Shown here one piece after another: positions 26,538 through 36,262 of a DNA stretch of 64,000 nt; positions within the stretch are counted from its first letter, which is position 1, and the number at the start of each line of letters is the position of its first letter. Both the position numbers and the translations under genes were made by a program. The notes beneath the pieces are model-generated. The model was not told the origin of the DNA and ran no database searches. It saw only the letters and a list, made by a program, of their open reading frames with translations. Origin of the DNA: Rhodospirillaceae bacterium (lineage in GTDB: Bacteria > Pseudomonadota > Alphaproteobacteria > UBA8366); the NCBI GenBank assembly GCA_002722095.1, contig PBKG01000009.1, positions 62,333 to 126,332 of the forward strand, given 5' to 3'.

Positions 26538-27914
26538 ATGCCACGACACGCTGTCGAACTCAGCGCGCAAGCTGAAAACATCACCCGACAACTGGCGGCA
26601 TTTTCCAGTGGGCTTAGATACGAGCATTTGCCGGGCGAAGCGATTTTGGTCGCCAAGCAATGTGTGCTGGACGGCCTCGGCGTTATGCTGGCCGGCTCCC
26701 GCGATCCGCTAACCGATAAGATCATGTCCTATGTCCGCTGCGAAGGCGGCAGTCCGAAATCGACCATCGTCGGCTTCGGGGACCGAACCTCGCCATCACA
26801 GGCCGCTTTGGTGAACGGCGCCGCCGCTCATGCTCTCGATTACGACGACGTGCTTCGCCCACTCCACGGCCATCCGACGGTCACGGTTTTGCCGGTCGTA
26901 CTGGCACTTGGCGAAAAGCTTGGCGCCGGCGGTAAAGGGATGATCACCGCTTTCGTGGCCGGGGTCGAAACCGACGCGCGCGTCGGCGCCATGATGGGTG
27001 ACAAGCATTATGAGAAGGGCTGGCACGCAACCGGAACGGTGGGCACCTTCGGCGCCGCCGCCGCTGCGGCACGGCTGATGAAGCTTGACGCGGAGCAGAC
27101 CGCGCAATGTTTTGGCATCGCCGCTACCCAGGCCGCGGGCCTAAAAGCCATGTTCGGTACCGAATGCAAACCGCTCCATGCGGGCAAGGCCGCCATGAAC
27201 GGCATTATCGCCGCGGAACTGGCTTCGCGTGGGTTTACCAGCCGGTCGGACGTGCTCGAATGCAAACAGGGCTTTGCGGATACGCAAACCGACAGCTTCA
27301 AACCCGACGAAGCGCTCGATGGGCTCGGCGAACTTTTCCACACGCTCGATGTCAAATTCAAATATCACGCCTCGTGTTTCGGCACTCACTCGATGTTGGA
27401 AGCACTATCCATCATCAAGCAAAATCCTGCCTTCGATCAGGACAAGATCGAACGGGTCGAGGTCCGGGTACCGATCTTTTCGCTCGATGTTTGCAACATT
27501 CAGGAACCGCAAACCGGTCACGAAGCGAAATTCAGCTATCGCTTCAATGCCGCGCTTTCATTGCTCGGCAAGGAGACAAGCAGTCTCAAAAGTTACAGCG
27601 ATAAAATGACCCAACGGGCGGACATCTGCGAGATGCGCGACAAGGTCTCGGTCAATTCGGCCAAGAATCTCGACCGCTACGCGACCGACGTATTCGTCTA
27701 TCTCGGCGAAAAAACGGTAATTACCGAGCATGGCGATATGGGACCACCGGTTGAGGACTTCGGCAGCCAAGGTGAAAAGCTCGAGCGCAAATTCCGCGCC
27801 CTGGCCGAACCGCTGATCGGTCATTCCAACACCAATCAGGTCATCGACGCTGTCTGGTCGCTTGAATGCCAGCCAGGCGTGGGCACTGCGCTATCCGGTC
27901 TCAAAGTCGCCTAA
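26538..27914 (+). CDS. MmgE/PrpD family protein
   Basis: A 458-residue MmgE/PrpD-fold protein. Known members are 2-methylcitrate dehydratase, cis-aconitate decarboxylase and iminodisuccinate epimerase. The ALDYDDV stretch near 95, GHPTV and the FKYHASCFGTHS substrate-loop region near 275 support the family. It is only distantly like the true PrpD at 7460. The start is ATG at 26538 after GGGAGGA. It is followed 39 bp later by rnhB, probably by chance of packing. Its substrate is unknown. Confidence 0.87.
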   Translation: MPRHAVELSAQAENITRQLAAFSSGLRYEHLPGEAILVAKQCVLDGLGVMLAGSRDPLTDKIMSYVRCEGGSPKSTIVGFGDRTSPSQAALVNGAAAHALDYDDVLRPLHGHPTVTVLPVVLALGEKLGAGGKGMITAFVAGVETDARVGAMMGDKHYEKGWHATGTVGTFGAAAAAARLMKLDAEQTAQCFGIAATQAAGLKAMFGTECKPLHAGKAAMNGIIAAELASRGFTSRSDVLECKQGFADTQTDSFKPDEALDGLGELFHTLDVKFKYHASCFGTHSMLEALSIIKQNPAFDQDKIERVEVRVPIFSLDVCNIQEPQTGHEAKFSYRFNAALSLLGKETSSLKSYSDKMTQRADICEMRDKVSVNSAKNLDRYATDVFVYLGEKTVITEHGDMGPPVEDFGSQGEKLERKFRALAEPLIGHSNTNQVIDAVWSLECQPGVGTALSGLKVA

Positions 27915-27953
27915 TACCGCCAATGGACCTGTCGGTGGCGGACACCGATAATC

Positions 27954-28556
27954 ATGCCCGATTTTAGCCGCGAGATCGCACTTGGCGGTACCGTAGCAGG
28001 TATCGACGAAGTGGGCCGCGGCCCTTGGGCGGGCCCGGTGGTTGCCGCCGCTGTAATTCTCGATCGCAGTCGCGTGCAGCAGGAACTGCTGTTAGGTCTG
28101 GACGATTCAAAGAAACTCACGGCCAAAAAACGCGAAGCATTGTTTGTTCTGCTACCCGAATGCGCTGAAATCGGGCTCGGCCGCGCCGAAGTGGACGAAA
28201 TCGATACGCTCAATATCCTTCAAGCCAGCTTGCTGGCGATGCGCCGAGCGTATGACGCCCTCTCAACTCCCCCGCAATCCGCACTGGTTGACGGTAACCG
28301 AGCACCCGACCTCCCTTGTTTCGTCGAAACCATAGTGAAAGGCGATGGCCGCTCCCTCTCGATTGCCGCTGCTTCCATCGTTGCCAAAGTCAGCCGCGAT
28401 CGCGAAATGGCCGAGCTGGCAACAAGTTTTCCAGGATATGGTTGGGAGCGGAATGCGGGATACGGCACCAAGCAACATCGGGAAGCCTTGGCCGAACTTG
28501 GGGTTACGCCCCATCACCGGAAATCATTTGCTCCGATTGCCGCACTATTAGCGTAA
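27954..28556 (+). CDS. rnhB: Ribonuclease HII
   Basis: RNase HII nicks RNA-DNA hybrids and removes single ribonucleotides from DNA. The 200-residue protein has [13 protein letters not shown] near 16-28 with the catalytic Asp and Glu, the LDDSKKL motif near 49, LVDGN with another acidic ligand near 102, and the C-terminal GYGTKQH. The start is ATG at 27954. The downstream gap before the methyltransferase is very AT-rich. Confidence 0.96.
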   Translation: MPDFSREIALGGTVAGIDEVGRGPWAGPVVAAAVILDRSRVQQELLLGLDDSKKLTAKKREALFVLLPECAEIGLGRAEVDEIDTLNILQASLLAMRRAYDALSTPPQSALVDGNRAPDLPCFVETIVKGDGRSLSIAAASIVAKVSRDREMAELATSFPGYGWERNAGYGTKQHREALAELGVTPHHRKSFAPIAALLA

Positions 28557-28697
28557 AATTAAATCATCATCACTACATATTGTATAAGTATTAAATATTT
28601 ATACTACATGTATAAATTAGTAATCAATTAGTATTGTCTTTTTTTATTTGCCGAATTACTTTTGCCTTACACAGGGATACAACTGGCGAATAAAAAA
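28557..28697. promoter_or_regulatory. AT-rich leader of the ccrM-like gene
   Basis: This 141-bp gap is by far the most AT-rich in the window. It contains TAAATATTTA, a perfect 10-bp palindrome, flanked by AGTA and TACT. No GANTC site is seen in it, unlike the Caulobacter ccrM leader, and no full TTAA-N7-TTAA CtrA box was found. It probably holds the methyltransferase promoter. Confidence 0.35.
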
Positions 28698-29807
28698 ATG
28701 TCAGATAAAAAGGACAAACAGAAGGATTGTCCCGGCTCGACGATGCAATCTGCCGTGATTTTAGGCGATAGCATCGAAATGATGTCGGAATTGCCGGCGA
28801 AATCGGTGGATATGGTTTTTGCCGACCCGCCCTACAATCTTCAACTCGACGGCGAATTGCACCGCCCCAACAACACCAAAGTGAATGGCGTCGACGACGC
28901 CTGGGATAAAGTGGGTAGTTTTGCCGATTACGACCGGTTCACACGCGATTGGTTGACCGGCGCTCGGCGAATGCTGAAGGACGACGGTACGCTGTGGGTA
29001 ATCGGCACCTACCACAACATCTATCGGGTCGGCGCCATCCTTCAAGACATGGATTTCTGGTTCCTGAACGACGTGGTCTGGGTAAAGACCAATCCGATGC
29101 CAAATTTCCGCGGCACCCGGTTCACCAACGCCCATGAAACGTTGCTCTGGTGCGCAAAGTCGAAAAAAAGCAAATACACTTTCAATTACGAAGCCATGAA
29201 AGCGCTCAACGAAGACCTGCAGATGCGGAGCGATTGGATGATGCCGCTCTGCACTGGCGATGAGCGCCTGCGCGACGAAGAGGGCACCAAGGTACATCCG
29301 ACACAGAAACCGGAAGGCTTGATCTATCGGGCAATTTTGGCAGCCACAAACCCAGGCGATATGGTGTTGGATCCTTTCTTCGGGACCGGCACCACAGGTG
29401 CGGTGGCGAAAAAGCTTGGCCGCCGCTATCTCGGCATCGAAAGCAGCTCGGACTATGTGCAAGCGGCGCTGGACCGGCTTGAATCCACCCCCGAGCCCCA
29501 TTCTCTGGAGCTGATCGAAACTCCGTCGAAACGGCGCCAACCGCGCATCCCTTTTGGGTGGTTGGTAGAGCGCGGGTTGCTCTCGGCGGGAGACATCTTG
29601 GTAAGTCCGTGTCGCCAGCACACCGCCAAAGTACGTGCGGACGGAACCGTGATTTCGTCCAGTCATCGCGGTTCCATTCATCAGGTAGGTGCCGCGGTGC
29701 AAGGCGCGCCTAGCTGCAACGGCTGGACTTTTTGGTGCATGAACGTGGAAGGCAAGAACGTCTCCATCGACGTGCTGCGCCAGCAATTGCGTTCCGAGCT
29801 GAATTAG
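28698..29807 (+). CDS. ccrM: CcrM-type DNA adenine methyltransferase
   Basis: A 369-residue beta-class N6-adenine methyltransferase. The DPPY catalytic motif is near residue 43 and the SAM-binding FFGTGTTG motif near 225; the order (catalytic first) marks the beta class. A C-terminal RAMA-type domain (GLLSAGDILVSP onward) as in CcrM follows. In Alphaproteobacteria these enzymes methylate GANTC once per cell cycle. No restriction gene is adjacent, in keeping with a solitary cell-cycle methylase. I use the ATG at 28698; an in-frame TTG 12 codons earlier is possible. It converges with mutY 4 bp away. Confidence 0.92.
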   Translation: MSDKKDKQKDCPGSTMQSAVILGDSIEMMSELPAKSVDMVFADPPYNLQLDGELHRPNNTKVNGVDDAWDKVGSFADYDRFTRDWLTGARRMLKDDGTLWVIGTYHNIYRVGAILQDMDFWFLNDVVWVKTNPMPNFRGTRFTNAHETLLWCAKSKKSKYTFNYEAMKALNEDLQMRSDWMMPLCTGDERLRDEEGTKVHPTQKPEGLIYRAILAATNPGDMVLDPFFGTGTTGAVAKKLGRRYLGIESSSDYVQAALDRLESTPEPHSLELIETPSKRRQPRIPFGWLVERGLLSAGDILVSPCRQHTAKVRADGTVISSSHRGSIHQVGAAVQGAPSCNGWTFWCMNVEGKNVSIDVLRQQLRSELN

Positions 29808-29811
29808 TCGT

Positions 29812-30870
29812 TCAAGCGGCCTTCAGCGCCAATTTCACGATTTTTCGCATTACCGTCGGCAATGCCTGGTCGCCGAGCGCATCCGGCATACACCAGACGC
29901 AATCGGTCGGTGCGGCGGCGTCAGCCTGAGCCGCCAAGACCGCCAACTCCAGGTGAAAATGAGTGAATGTATGACGCACCGTGCCCGGCAAATTCTGCCA
30001 ACTACTGACACTCATCGGCGCCGCATCGGTCGAAGCAAGTGGATCGGGCATCTTCCCTTCGCTCCATTTGCTGCTCGGCACCTCCATCATGCCTCCCAAC
30101 AGTCCCTTTTCCGGCCGACGGCGAAGCAAAATGGAGCCGTCCGGCCGCGTAATCCAAAAGGCGATGCCGCGACGGGTCGGGCGCTCGGGTTTTGGCTTTT
30201 TCACCGGCAATGTCTCGGCGATGGATTTGCCGGAACAGTGCTCGGTCCAAGGGCAAAGCATGCATTTCGGTTTTCGTACCGTGCACACCGTTGCCCCCAA
30301 ATCCATCACCGCCTGAGCATAATCGCCAGGCCTGAAACCTGGCGTGAGCGATGCGGTATGGTCATAGAGAACCGGTTTGGACTGGGGCAAAGGATCGGTA
30401 ACCGAGAATAGCCGCGCCATGACTCGCTCCACATTCCCATCCATCACCGCGGCCGGCCGGTCGAACGCGATTGCGGACACAGCGGCAGCGGTATAGGGGC
30501 CGATGCCAGGAAGCTTTTTGAGGGAAATTTCGTCCTCGGGAAAACGCCCCCCATGGTCGCGGGCTATCACGCCCGCGCATTTGTGTAGATTGCGGGCACG
30601 CGCGTAATAGCCGAGCCCAGCCCAGGCCTGGAGCACTTCGTCGAGTTCGGCAGCGGCAAGGTCCTCGACCGTCGGCCAACGACCAATGAATTTTTCGAAA
30701 TACGGCCCAACAGTCACTACCGTGGTCTGCTGCAGCATGATTTCACTGAGCCAGACATGGTACGGATCGGGTTTATCCCCTGGCAACGCGCGCCACGGCA
30801 TGCGGCGGCGGTGACGATCATACCAATCGAGCAATTGATGGGCTGCGGTCGAACTGTTTCCGAGCGACAC
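29812..30870 (-). CDS. mutY: A/G-specific adenine glycosylase
   Basis: MutY removes adenine mispaired with 8-oxoguanine. About 352 residues: LSEIMLQQT holds the catalytic Glu, the helix-hairpin-helix LPGIGPYTAAA and MDGNVERV (catalytic Asp) follow. The [4Fe-4S] cysteines have the exact C-x6-C-x2-C-x5-C spacing. The C-terminal NUDIX-like domain recognises 8-oxoG. No ATG lies near the true N-terminus; I choose GTG at 30870, with GGAAA 7 nt upstream, over TTG at 30876 or 30987, the latter overlapping the divergent gene. Confidence 0.93.
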   Translation of the reverse strand: MSLGNSSTAAHQLLDWYDRHRRRMPWRALPGDKPDPYHVWLSEIMLQQTTVVTVGPYFEKFIGRWPTVEDLAAAELDEVLQAWAGLGYYARARNLHKCAGVIARDHGGRFPEDEISLKKLPGIGPYTAAAVSAIAFDRPAAVMDGNVERVMARLFSVTDPLPQSKPVLYDHTASLTPGFRPGDYAQAVMDLGATVCTVRKPKCMLCPWTEHCSGKSIAETLPVKKPKPERPTRRGIAFWITRPDGSILLRRRPEKGLLGGMMEVPSSKWSEGKMPDPLASTDAAPMSVSSWQNLPGTVRHTFTHFHLELAVLAAQADAAAPTDCVWCMPDALGDQALPTVMRKIVKLALKAA

Positions 30871-30958
30871 TGACAAGTTTCCGTTCGCGAGATTTGCGCG
30901 TTGGTCTATATGGGCATAGTCTGAACTCTCTTTCCAGCGCCAGCTTCGGAGCGATGCG

Positions 30959-31462
30959 TTGCCCGACCAAAACGACGATAACGCCAAACGCCGAAACGGC
31001 GGTCCACTGCCGATTGCGACACTGCTGCCGAAATTGACCCGAAAGGCACTCGGAAAATACGGCTTCTCCTATGCTGGCCTGATAACCGATTGGAAAACTA
31101 TCGTCGGACCCGAGATCGCCCGCGCAAGTCTACCGGAAAAGCTTACCTTCCCCAGAAACAAGCGGGATTCCGGCATTCTACGCCTCAAAGCCGAAGGCGG
31201 GGCCGCACTCGAAATCCAGCATCTGGAACCGCAAATCCTGGAACGGATCAATAGCTATTTCGGCTACCGCGCGGTAACTCGCCTGCAATTAGTGAATGGG
31301 CCGGTGCCCAAGGCCAATGAATCCCCTCCGACCGGACGCACTGCCGCCGCCTCTTCAGACGAATCGTCGGAGCTGAAAATTGTCGATCCGAAATTGCGAC
31401 AGGTGCTCGAACGATTCGGCAATTCGGTGAAAATTCGCGAATCAGAAGGCAAAAAAAGCTGA
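30959..31462 (+). CDS. dciA: DciA family (DUF721) protein
   Basis: A 167-residue DUF721 protein. DciA is the ancestral bacterial loader/operator of the replicative helicase DnaB, used by lineages that lack DnaC. The N-terminal domain with (L)TRKALGKYGFSYAGLITDW and a LERINSYFGYRAVTRLQL core is typical, followed by a polar linker and a short C-terminal helix. The start is TTG at 30959, with GGAG 9 nt upstream and no suitable ATG. It is divergent from mutY with only 88 bp between and leads toward the DsbA-like gene and smc. Confidence 0.85.
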   Translation: MPDQNDDNAKRRNGGPLPIATLLPKLTRKALGKYGFSYAGLITDWKTIVGPEIARASLPEKLTFPRNKRDSGILRLKAEGGAALEIQHLEPQILERINSYFGYRAVTRLQLVNGPVPKANESPPTGRTAAASSDESSELKIVDPKLRQVLERFGNSVKIRESEGKKS

Positions 31463-31538
31463 TTCCGACAATCCGTTCCGCGCCAGCCCGGAAAAATTTA
31501 CGCACACGGAACTGTGAAGTCGGACCCGTCCAGTTGCC

Positions 31539-31568
31539 TTGATTGCGCCACATTCTCCTTCCTATACT
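31539..31568 (+). promoter_or_regulatory. Promoter of DsbA-like gene
   Basis: TTGATT at 31539-31544 and TATACT at 31563-31568 are 18 bases apart, 33 bases before the GTG start, in the 139-bp gap after dciA. The gap holds nothing else I can recognise. Confidence 0.5.
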
Positions 31569-31601
31569 CCCGGCAAATTGGAACCGAACGAGGAGCGTGC
31601 C

Positions 31602-32189
31602 GTGAGCCGATATCTGAAATTGTTCGTGCTGCTTATAGGATTCGTCGGCGTGCAACCAGCGACGGCGCAGACCCTCGACGTCGACGCTCAGTTGAAAGAC
31701 GTCGTCATCGGCGATCCGAAAGCACCTAACACGATCATCGAATATTTTTCGCTTACCTGCGGCCACTGCGCAAACTTTCACGCTAACGTGTTGCCAAAGA
31801 TAAAGAAAAACCTGATCGACACTGGCAAAGCCAAATTTATCGCGCGCGATTTTCCGCTCAATAGGCTGGCCGTTCTCGCGCATATGATGACCCGCTGTGC
31901 ACCGCGCAACCGACACCAGCCCTATCTCGACACGCTTTTCCATAATTTCGATCGCTGGACTCGAAGTAGCGATCCGGTCACCGCTTTGAAGCAAATCGCC
32001 CGTTTGGGTGGCATGGGATCGGATGAATTCGATGCCTGCCTCAGAAACGAAAAACTGTTCCAGGCCATCCGTAAGAAGCAAGACGAGCACGCCAAAAAAT
32101 TTGCTGTTGACTCGACTCCGACAATTATTGTCAACGGAGAAAAGGTGGACGGAAATTACGAAGCAATCGCAAAGGCGATGAAGAACTAG
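31602..32189 (+). CDS. DsbA family thioredoxin-fold protein
   Basis: A 195-residue exported thiol-disulfide oxidoreductase. A signal peptide of about 23 residues ends near PATAQ. The thioredoxin-like fold holds the active site CGHC at Cys53-Cys56 (SLTCGHCANF), and the cis-Pro loop is DSTPTIIVNG. The CGHC dipeptide is that of protein disulfide isomerase rather than the CPHC of E. coli DsbA. The start is GTG at 31602 behind GAGGAG. It lies between dciA and smc, as in related genomes. Confidence 0.9.
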   Translation: MSRYLKLFVLLIGFVGVQPATAQTLDVDAQLKDVVIGDPKAPNTIIEYFSLTCGHCANFHANVLPKIKKNLIDTGKAKFIARDFPLNRLAVLAHMMTRCAPRNRHQPYLDTLFHNFDRWTRSSDPVTALKQIARLGGMGSDEFDACLRNEKLFQAIRKKQDEHAKKFAVDSTPTIIVNGEKVDGNYEAIAKAMKN

Positions 32190-32249
32190 CGTCGAGCGAT
32201 AATTCGCAGTGTCCGGGACCGCCTTCGTTGAGATCGGAATTGGACAAAC

Positions 32250-35200
32250 GTGCATTTCAACAGGCTTCGCCTAACCGGATTTAAATCTTTCGTCGAACCG
32301 ACGGAACTTCCGATCGAGACGGGTATAACCGGCATCGTCGGACCAAACGGTTGCGGTAAATCCAATATCGTTGAAGCGCTGCGTTGGGTCATGGGCGAGA
32401 CGTCGGCCAAACGCATGCGCGGCTCCGAGATGGACGACGTTATCTTCGGCGGCAGCACCAATCGGCCCGCACGCAATATCGCCGAAGTGATGCTGTTGCT
32501 CGACAACGAAGACCGCGGCGCGCCGGCACAGTTCAACGACACCGACTTGCTGGAAATTTCCCGCCGCATCGAGCGCGGTTCCGGCTCGCAATATCGCGTC
32601 AATGGCAACGATGTGCGGGCTCGCGATGTGCAGCTTTTGTTTGCCGACCTCGCCAGCGGCGCTCATTCCACCGCCATGGTGAGCCAAGGCAGGGTAGGCG
32701 CCCTGATCGGTGCCAAGCCTGTTGAGCGACGCGCGTTGCTGGAAGAAGCTGCCGGGATTACTGGCCTCCATTCCCGCCGTCACGAGGCGGAGCTCCGTTT
32801 GAAAGCCGCCGAAACCAACCTAGAGCGCCTCGACGATGTGATCGGCGCACTGCAAGGCCAACGCCAAGGACTTCAACGCCAAGCCCGTCAAGCAAAACGC
32901 TACCGGCGGCTGGCGGACCAGATCCGCGAAAAAGAGGCAGTGTTACTGCATCTGCGCTGGATGGAAGCGGTTGCGGCGAAAGACGTGGCCACAGCGAAAC
33001 TGGACGAGGCGGAGAAGTCGGTCGCCGACCGCACCGAAGCCGCGGCAACAGCCGCCCGCCGCCAAGCCGATGCCCAGTCAGCGTTGCCTGCGCTTCGCGA
33101 TGCCGCTGCAAAAGCCGCAGCGGAGTTGCAGCGACTAACCATGGCGGCGCAGGAGCTAGATAACGAAGAAGCGCGCATTTCCGCTGCCGAGGCCGAAATC
33201 GCGCGCCGTCTCGAGCAAATCGGTGGCGATATCGAACGCGAAACCGAGTTGGCCGAGGAAGCCGCCGCAGCCATCAAGCGCCTCGAAATGGAACGTGCCA
33301 AAATCGCCGAAGCGCAAACCGGCGAGGCGGATGCAATGACGGCGGCCAAAGCTGCGCTCGCTGAAGCCAATCAAGCGTTGACCGCCAAGGAAAGCGAGCT
33401 CGCAAAGCTCACCCAAGATGTCGCCGCCGCCGAGGCCAAACAAGCCGCACTGGAACGGCAGTCGCAAGAGGTTTCCGACCGCATTGCCCGCCTCGAAGCC
33501 CGCGCTGGCCAAATAGAGCAGGAACGCCAGGCGCTCGCCGAAAAAATCAGCGCCGATCAACGTCTGGCAGAAACCGAGCGCAATATAACCGCTGCCGAGT
33601 CCGCTCTCGCCGAGGCGCGTAACGAACTGCAACAAGCCGAAGCCGCACGCAGCGAAATGGAATCAGCCGAGACCTCTAAACGTGCCGAAGCTTCCGATGC
33701 CAAATCGGCCCGCAGCGAGATTGCGGCTGAGATCAAGGCACTGATTGAAATTCTCGGCGAACCGGACAGCGATCTATTCCCCCCCTTGATCGACGCGCTT
33801 GAGGTTGATGCGGGCTATGAAACCGCTTTAGCAACCGCACTTGGTGAGGATTTAACCGCCCCGATCGATGAGGCCGCGGAGCGTCATTGGGCCTCGCTCG
33901 GTCCTTTGGCCGATGCACCGGCGTTGCCCGCCGGCGTTACATCGCTGGCTCAATTCGTCAAAGGGCCGCAGGCCCTCGAACGACGTCTCGGTAGCATTGG
34001 CGTGGTCGACGACGACGAATCGGGAACCAATTTACGAAATCAGTTGCGGCCCGGCCAACGATTGGTGTCGAAATCCGGCGCATTTTGGCGATGGGACGGC
34101 TTTACCGTCGCTGCGGGAGTACCTAGCGCCGCAGCAACCCGTCTAAGTCAACGGAACCGGTTGGCGGAATTGGGCGAAACCCTAAAAAGTGCTGATGCCA
34201 GGTTCAACGATGCGGAATCACAACATCGCGCTGCGGTCGACGCACTCACCCAGGCCAATGAAACAGAAAAAGGAAAACGCCGTGCGGTCGAGGCCTTATT
34301 CGGCCAATTGGATGGTGCCCGTGACGCGCATGCGAGTCTGATGAGCGAAGCGAGCGGAGCCGCAAGCCGGCTTACGGCATTGGAGGAAACCGCAGCAGAA
34401 GTGGCAAGCGATCTCGAACGGACTCGCGCATTGGAGACCGAAGTCGCCGAGGCCCTTGCCTCCGCGCCGGAGCCAGTGGAAGCGCGCGCTTCCATCGATA
34501 CTCTGCGCGCCGCCGTCGCCGAACATCGGGCTCAAGGGTCCGAGCGACAAAGTCGATTTGACCGGCTCGAAGCTGAATCAGAATTGCGCCGAGAACGGCT
34601 CAAGACATGCGAGGCGGAAATCGCCACTTGGCAAGAACGCACCGCGGGCGCCGCCTCCCGGCTGGAGGATCTCACCAGTCGAAAAACAGAAATCGAGAGC
34701 CAAGCGCAGTCGCTGTCAAAACGTCCGGCGGAGATTGCGGAACAACGCAAAAAATTATTGGCACTGACTGAGACGTCGGAACAATCGCAGCAGGAAGCAT
34801 CCGACGCACTAGCTGCCGGCGAATCGGAGCAAGCCGACGCCGATCAACTGTCGAAAGCCGCAGAAGCCGCCCTCGGCGAAGCGCGCGAAGACCGCGTGCG
34901 TCGCCAAGGTTTGGTGGAACAGGCGGATCAGGATTGCACCGCCGTCGCCGAGCGAATTCGAGAAAAACTCAATTGCGCGCCAGAGGACACTTTGGCTCAG
35001 GCCGGCCTCGAACCGGAATCGGAATTGCCGAAACGCCTAATGGTCGAAACCGAAATCGACAAACTGACGCGGTCCCGCGATGCGATTGGCCCGGTCAATC
35101 TCCGAGCCGAAACCGAATTGGAGGAGATCGACGAACGCATCGAGACCATGAATATGGAGCGTGAAGATCTTTTAGCCGCAATTTCCAGGCTGCGGCAGGG

Positions 35201-35711
35201 TATTTCGTCGCTCAACCGCGAAGGCCGTGAGCGCCTACTCGCAGCTTTCGAAGAAGTTAAAGCGCATTTCGAAGAGTTGTTCGTGCGCCTGTTCGGCGGC
35301 GGACGTGCCTATATTCAGCTTACCGAGGCTGATGATCCGTTGGAGGCCGGACTTGAGGTCATGGCAAGCCCACCCGGCAAAAAATTGCAGGTCATGTCCC
35401 TTTTATCCGGTGGAGAGCAGGCATTGGCCGCCTTGGCTCTGTTGTTTGCGGTCTTCCTCACCAACCCGGCGCCAATTTGCGTGCTGGACGAGGTCGATGC
35501 GCCGCTCGACGATGCCAATGTGGACCGGTTTTGCACCTTGCTCGAAGAAATTGCCCACGCCGGCACCACCCGTTTCCTCTGTGTCACCCACCATCGTATG
35601 ACCATGGCGCGCATGGATCGTCTGTTTGGCGTCACGATGGGCGAACGCGGAGTAAGTCAGCTTGTCTCGGTCGACCTAAGACGCGCCGAAGAGCTCCGCG
35701 ACAGCGCCTAA
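32250..35711 (+). CDS. smc: Chromosome segregation protein SMC
   Basis: A 1153-residue SMC ATPase that compacts and segregates chromosomes with ScpAB. Walker A GPNGCGKSN is at 31-39. Long coiled coils rich in Ala/Glu flank a hinge near 490-620. The ABC signature LLSGGEQAL is near 1051 and Walker B VLDEVDAPLDDAN near 1078. Full length. It follows the DsbA-like gene by 60 bp. Confidence 0.97.
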   Translation: MHFNRLRLTGFKSFVEPTELPIETGITGIVGPNGCGKSNIVEALRWVMGETSAKRMRGSEMDDVIFGGSTNRPARNIAEVMLLLDNEDRGAPAQFNDTDLLEISRRIERGSGSQYRVNGNDVRARDVQLLFADLASGAHSTAMVSQGRVGALIGAKPVERRALLEEAAGITGLHSRRHEAELRLKAAETNLERLDDVIGALQGQRQGLQRQARQAKRYRRLADQIREKEAVLLHLRWMEAVAAKDVATAKLDEAEKSVADRTEAAATAARRQADAQSALPALRDAAAKAAAELQRLTMAAQELDNEEARISAAEAEIARRLEQIGGDIERETELAEEAAAAIKRLEMERAKIAEAQTGEADAMTAAKAALAEANQALTAKESELAKLTQDVAAAEAKQAALERQSQEVSDRIARLEARAGQIEQERQALAEKISADQRLAETERNITAAESALAEARNELQQAEAARSEMESAETSKRAEASDAKSARSEIAAEIKALIEILGEPDSDLFPPLIDALEVDAGYETALATALGEDLTAPIDEAAERHWASLGPLADAPALPAGVTSLAQFVKGPQALERRLGSIGVVDDDESGTNLRNQLRPGQRLVSKSGAFWRWDGFTVAAGVPSAAATRLSQRNRLAELGETLKSADARFNDAESQHRAAVDALTQANETEKGKRRAVEALFGQLDGARDAHASLMSEASGAASRLTALEETAAEVASDLERTRALETEVAEALASAPEPVEARASIDTLRAAVAEHRAQGSERQSRFDRLEAESELRRERLKTCEAEIATWQERTAGAASRLEDLTSRKTEIESQAQSLSKRPAEIAEQRKKLLALTETSEQSQQEASDALAAGESEQADADQLSKAAEAALGEAREDRVRRQGLVEQADQDCTAVAERIREKLNCAPEDTLAQAGLEPESELPKRLMVETEIDKLTRSRDAIGPVNLRAETELEEIDERIETMNMEREDLLAAISRLRQGISSLNREGRERLLAAFEEVKAHFEELFVRLFGGGRAYIQLTEADDPLEAGLEVMASPPGKKLQVMSLLSGGEQALAALALLFAVFLTNPAPICVLDEVDAPLDDANVDRFCTLLEEIAHAGTTRFLCVTHHRMTMARMDRLFGVTMGERGVSQLVSVDLRRAEELRDSA

Positions 35712-35776
35712 ATCGCGCCGATTTCTACTGTTTCTTCAATGGTATAAAGTGCGATATTTCACCACATCCGCCCGCC

Positions 35777-35805
35777 TTGACAGGCACCGGTCCGGCTCCT
35801 ATCGT
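35777..35805 (+). promoter_or_regulatory. Promoter of the F0 ATP synthase operon
   Basis: A consensus TTGACA (35777-35782) is followed after 17 bases by TATCGT (35800-35805) in the 192-bp gap after smc, about 100 bases before atpI. The leader contains AGGAGT-like sequence but no other feature that I recognise. Confidence 0.65.
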
Positions 35806-35903
35806 GCGCGCGATTTTGGGGCGCGTGAGGAGTCTAAGTTCGCAACAGTCCAGTGGTCCGGCGACATGTCGTCACCGAACTTCTCTGAAAAGGTAGAGAG
35901 CCT

Positions 35904-36242
35904 ATGACCGGCAAGGAACCGCGGCCTTCCCTGGACGAACTCGACGCAAAATTGAGCCAAGCCAATGCCAAACGCGATGCAGGCGCAAACGCCGCTCGGG
36001 AACGTGGCACAGGATTGGGGTTCGCGGTACGAATCGGGGTGGATATCGTAGCCGCACTTGTCGTCGGGGTCGGGATCGGATTGTTGCTGGATCATTGGCT
36101 CGGTACAAAGCCTTGGATGCTGATCTTGTTCTTTGTTTTTGGAGCAGCGGCAGGGTTGGTAAATGTTTTTCGGGCCGTCAGCGGCTATGGATATGCGGCT
36201 GGATATCGGCGTGAGGAGTCGGACAACAAGTCCGATAGTTAA
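35904..36242 (+). CDS. atpI: F0F1 ATP synthase assembly protein AtpI/AtpZ family
   Basis: A 112-residue protein with a charged N-terminal third and two transmembrane helices (about 45-63 and 70-90) separated by LDHWLGTKPWM. AtpI-type proteins help assemble the c-ring or carry Mg2+. It is the first gene of the operon atpI-B-E-F'-F, 20 bp before atpB. Confidence 0.9.
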   Translation: MTGKEPRPSLDELDAKLSQANAKRDAGANAARERGTGLGFAVRIGVDIVAALVVGVGIGLLLDHWLGTKPWMLILFFVFGAAAGLVNVFRAVSGYGYAAGYRREESDNKSDS

Positions 36243-36262
36243 GTTAGGGGAAGCGATAATAC

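Noticed and set aside
28761..29786. Long minus-strand open frame (about 340 codons) antisense to ccrM
   Set aside because: The plus strand is a complete CcrM with catalytic and SAM motifs; the antisense translation shows no family motifs and is a by-product of codon bias.
31248..32255. Long minus-strand open frame across dciA and the DsbA-like gene
   Set aside because: It spans two recognised plus-strand genes, including a promoter and signal peptide region, and its product has no recognisable motif.
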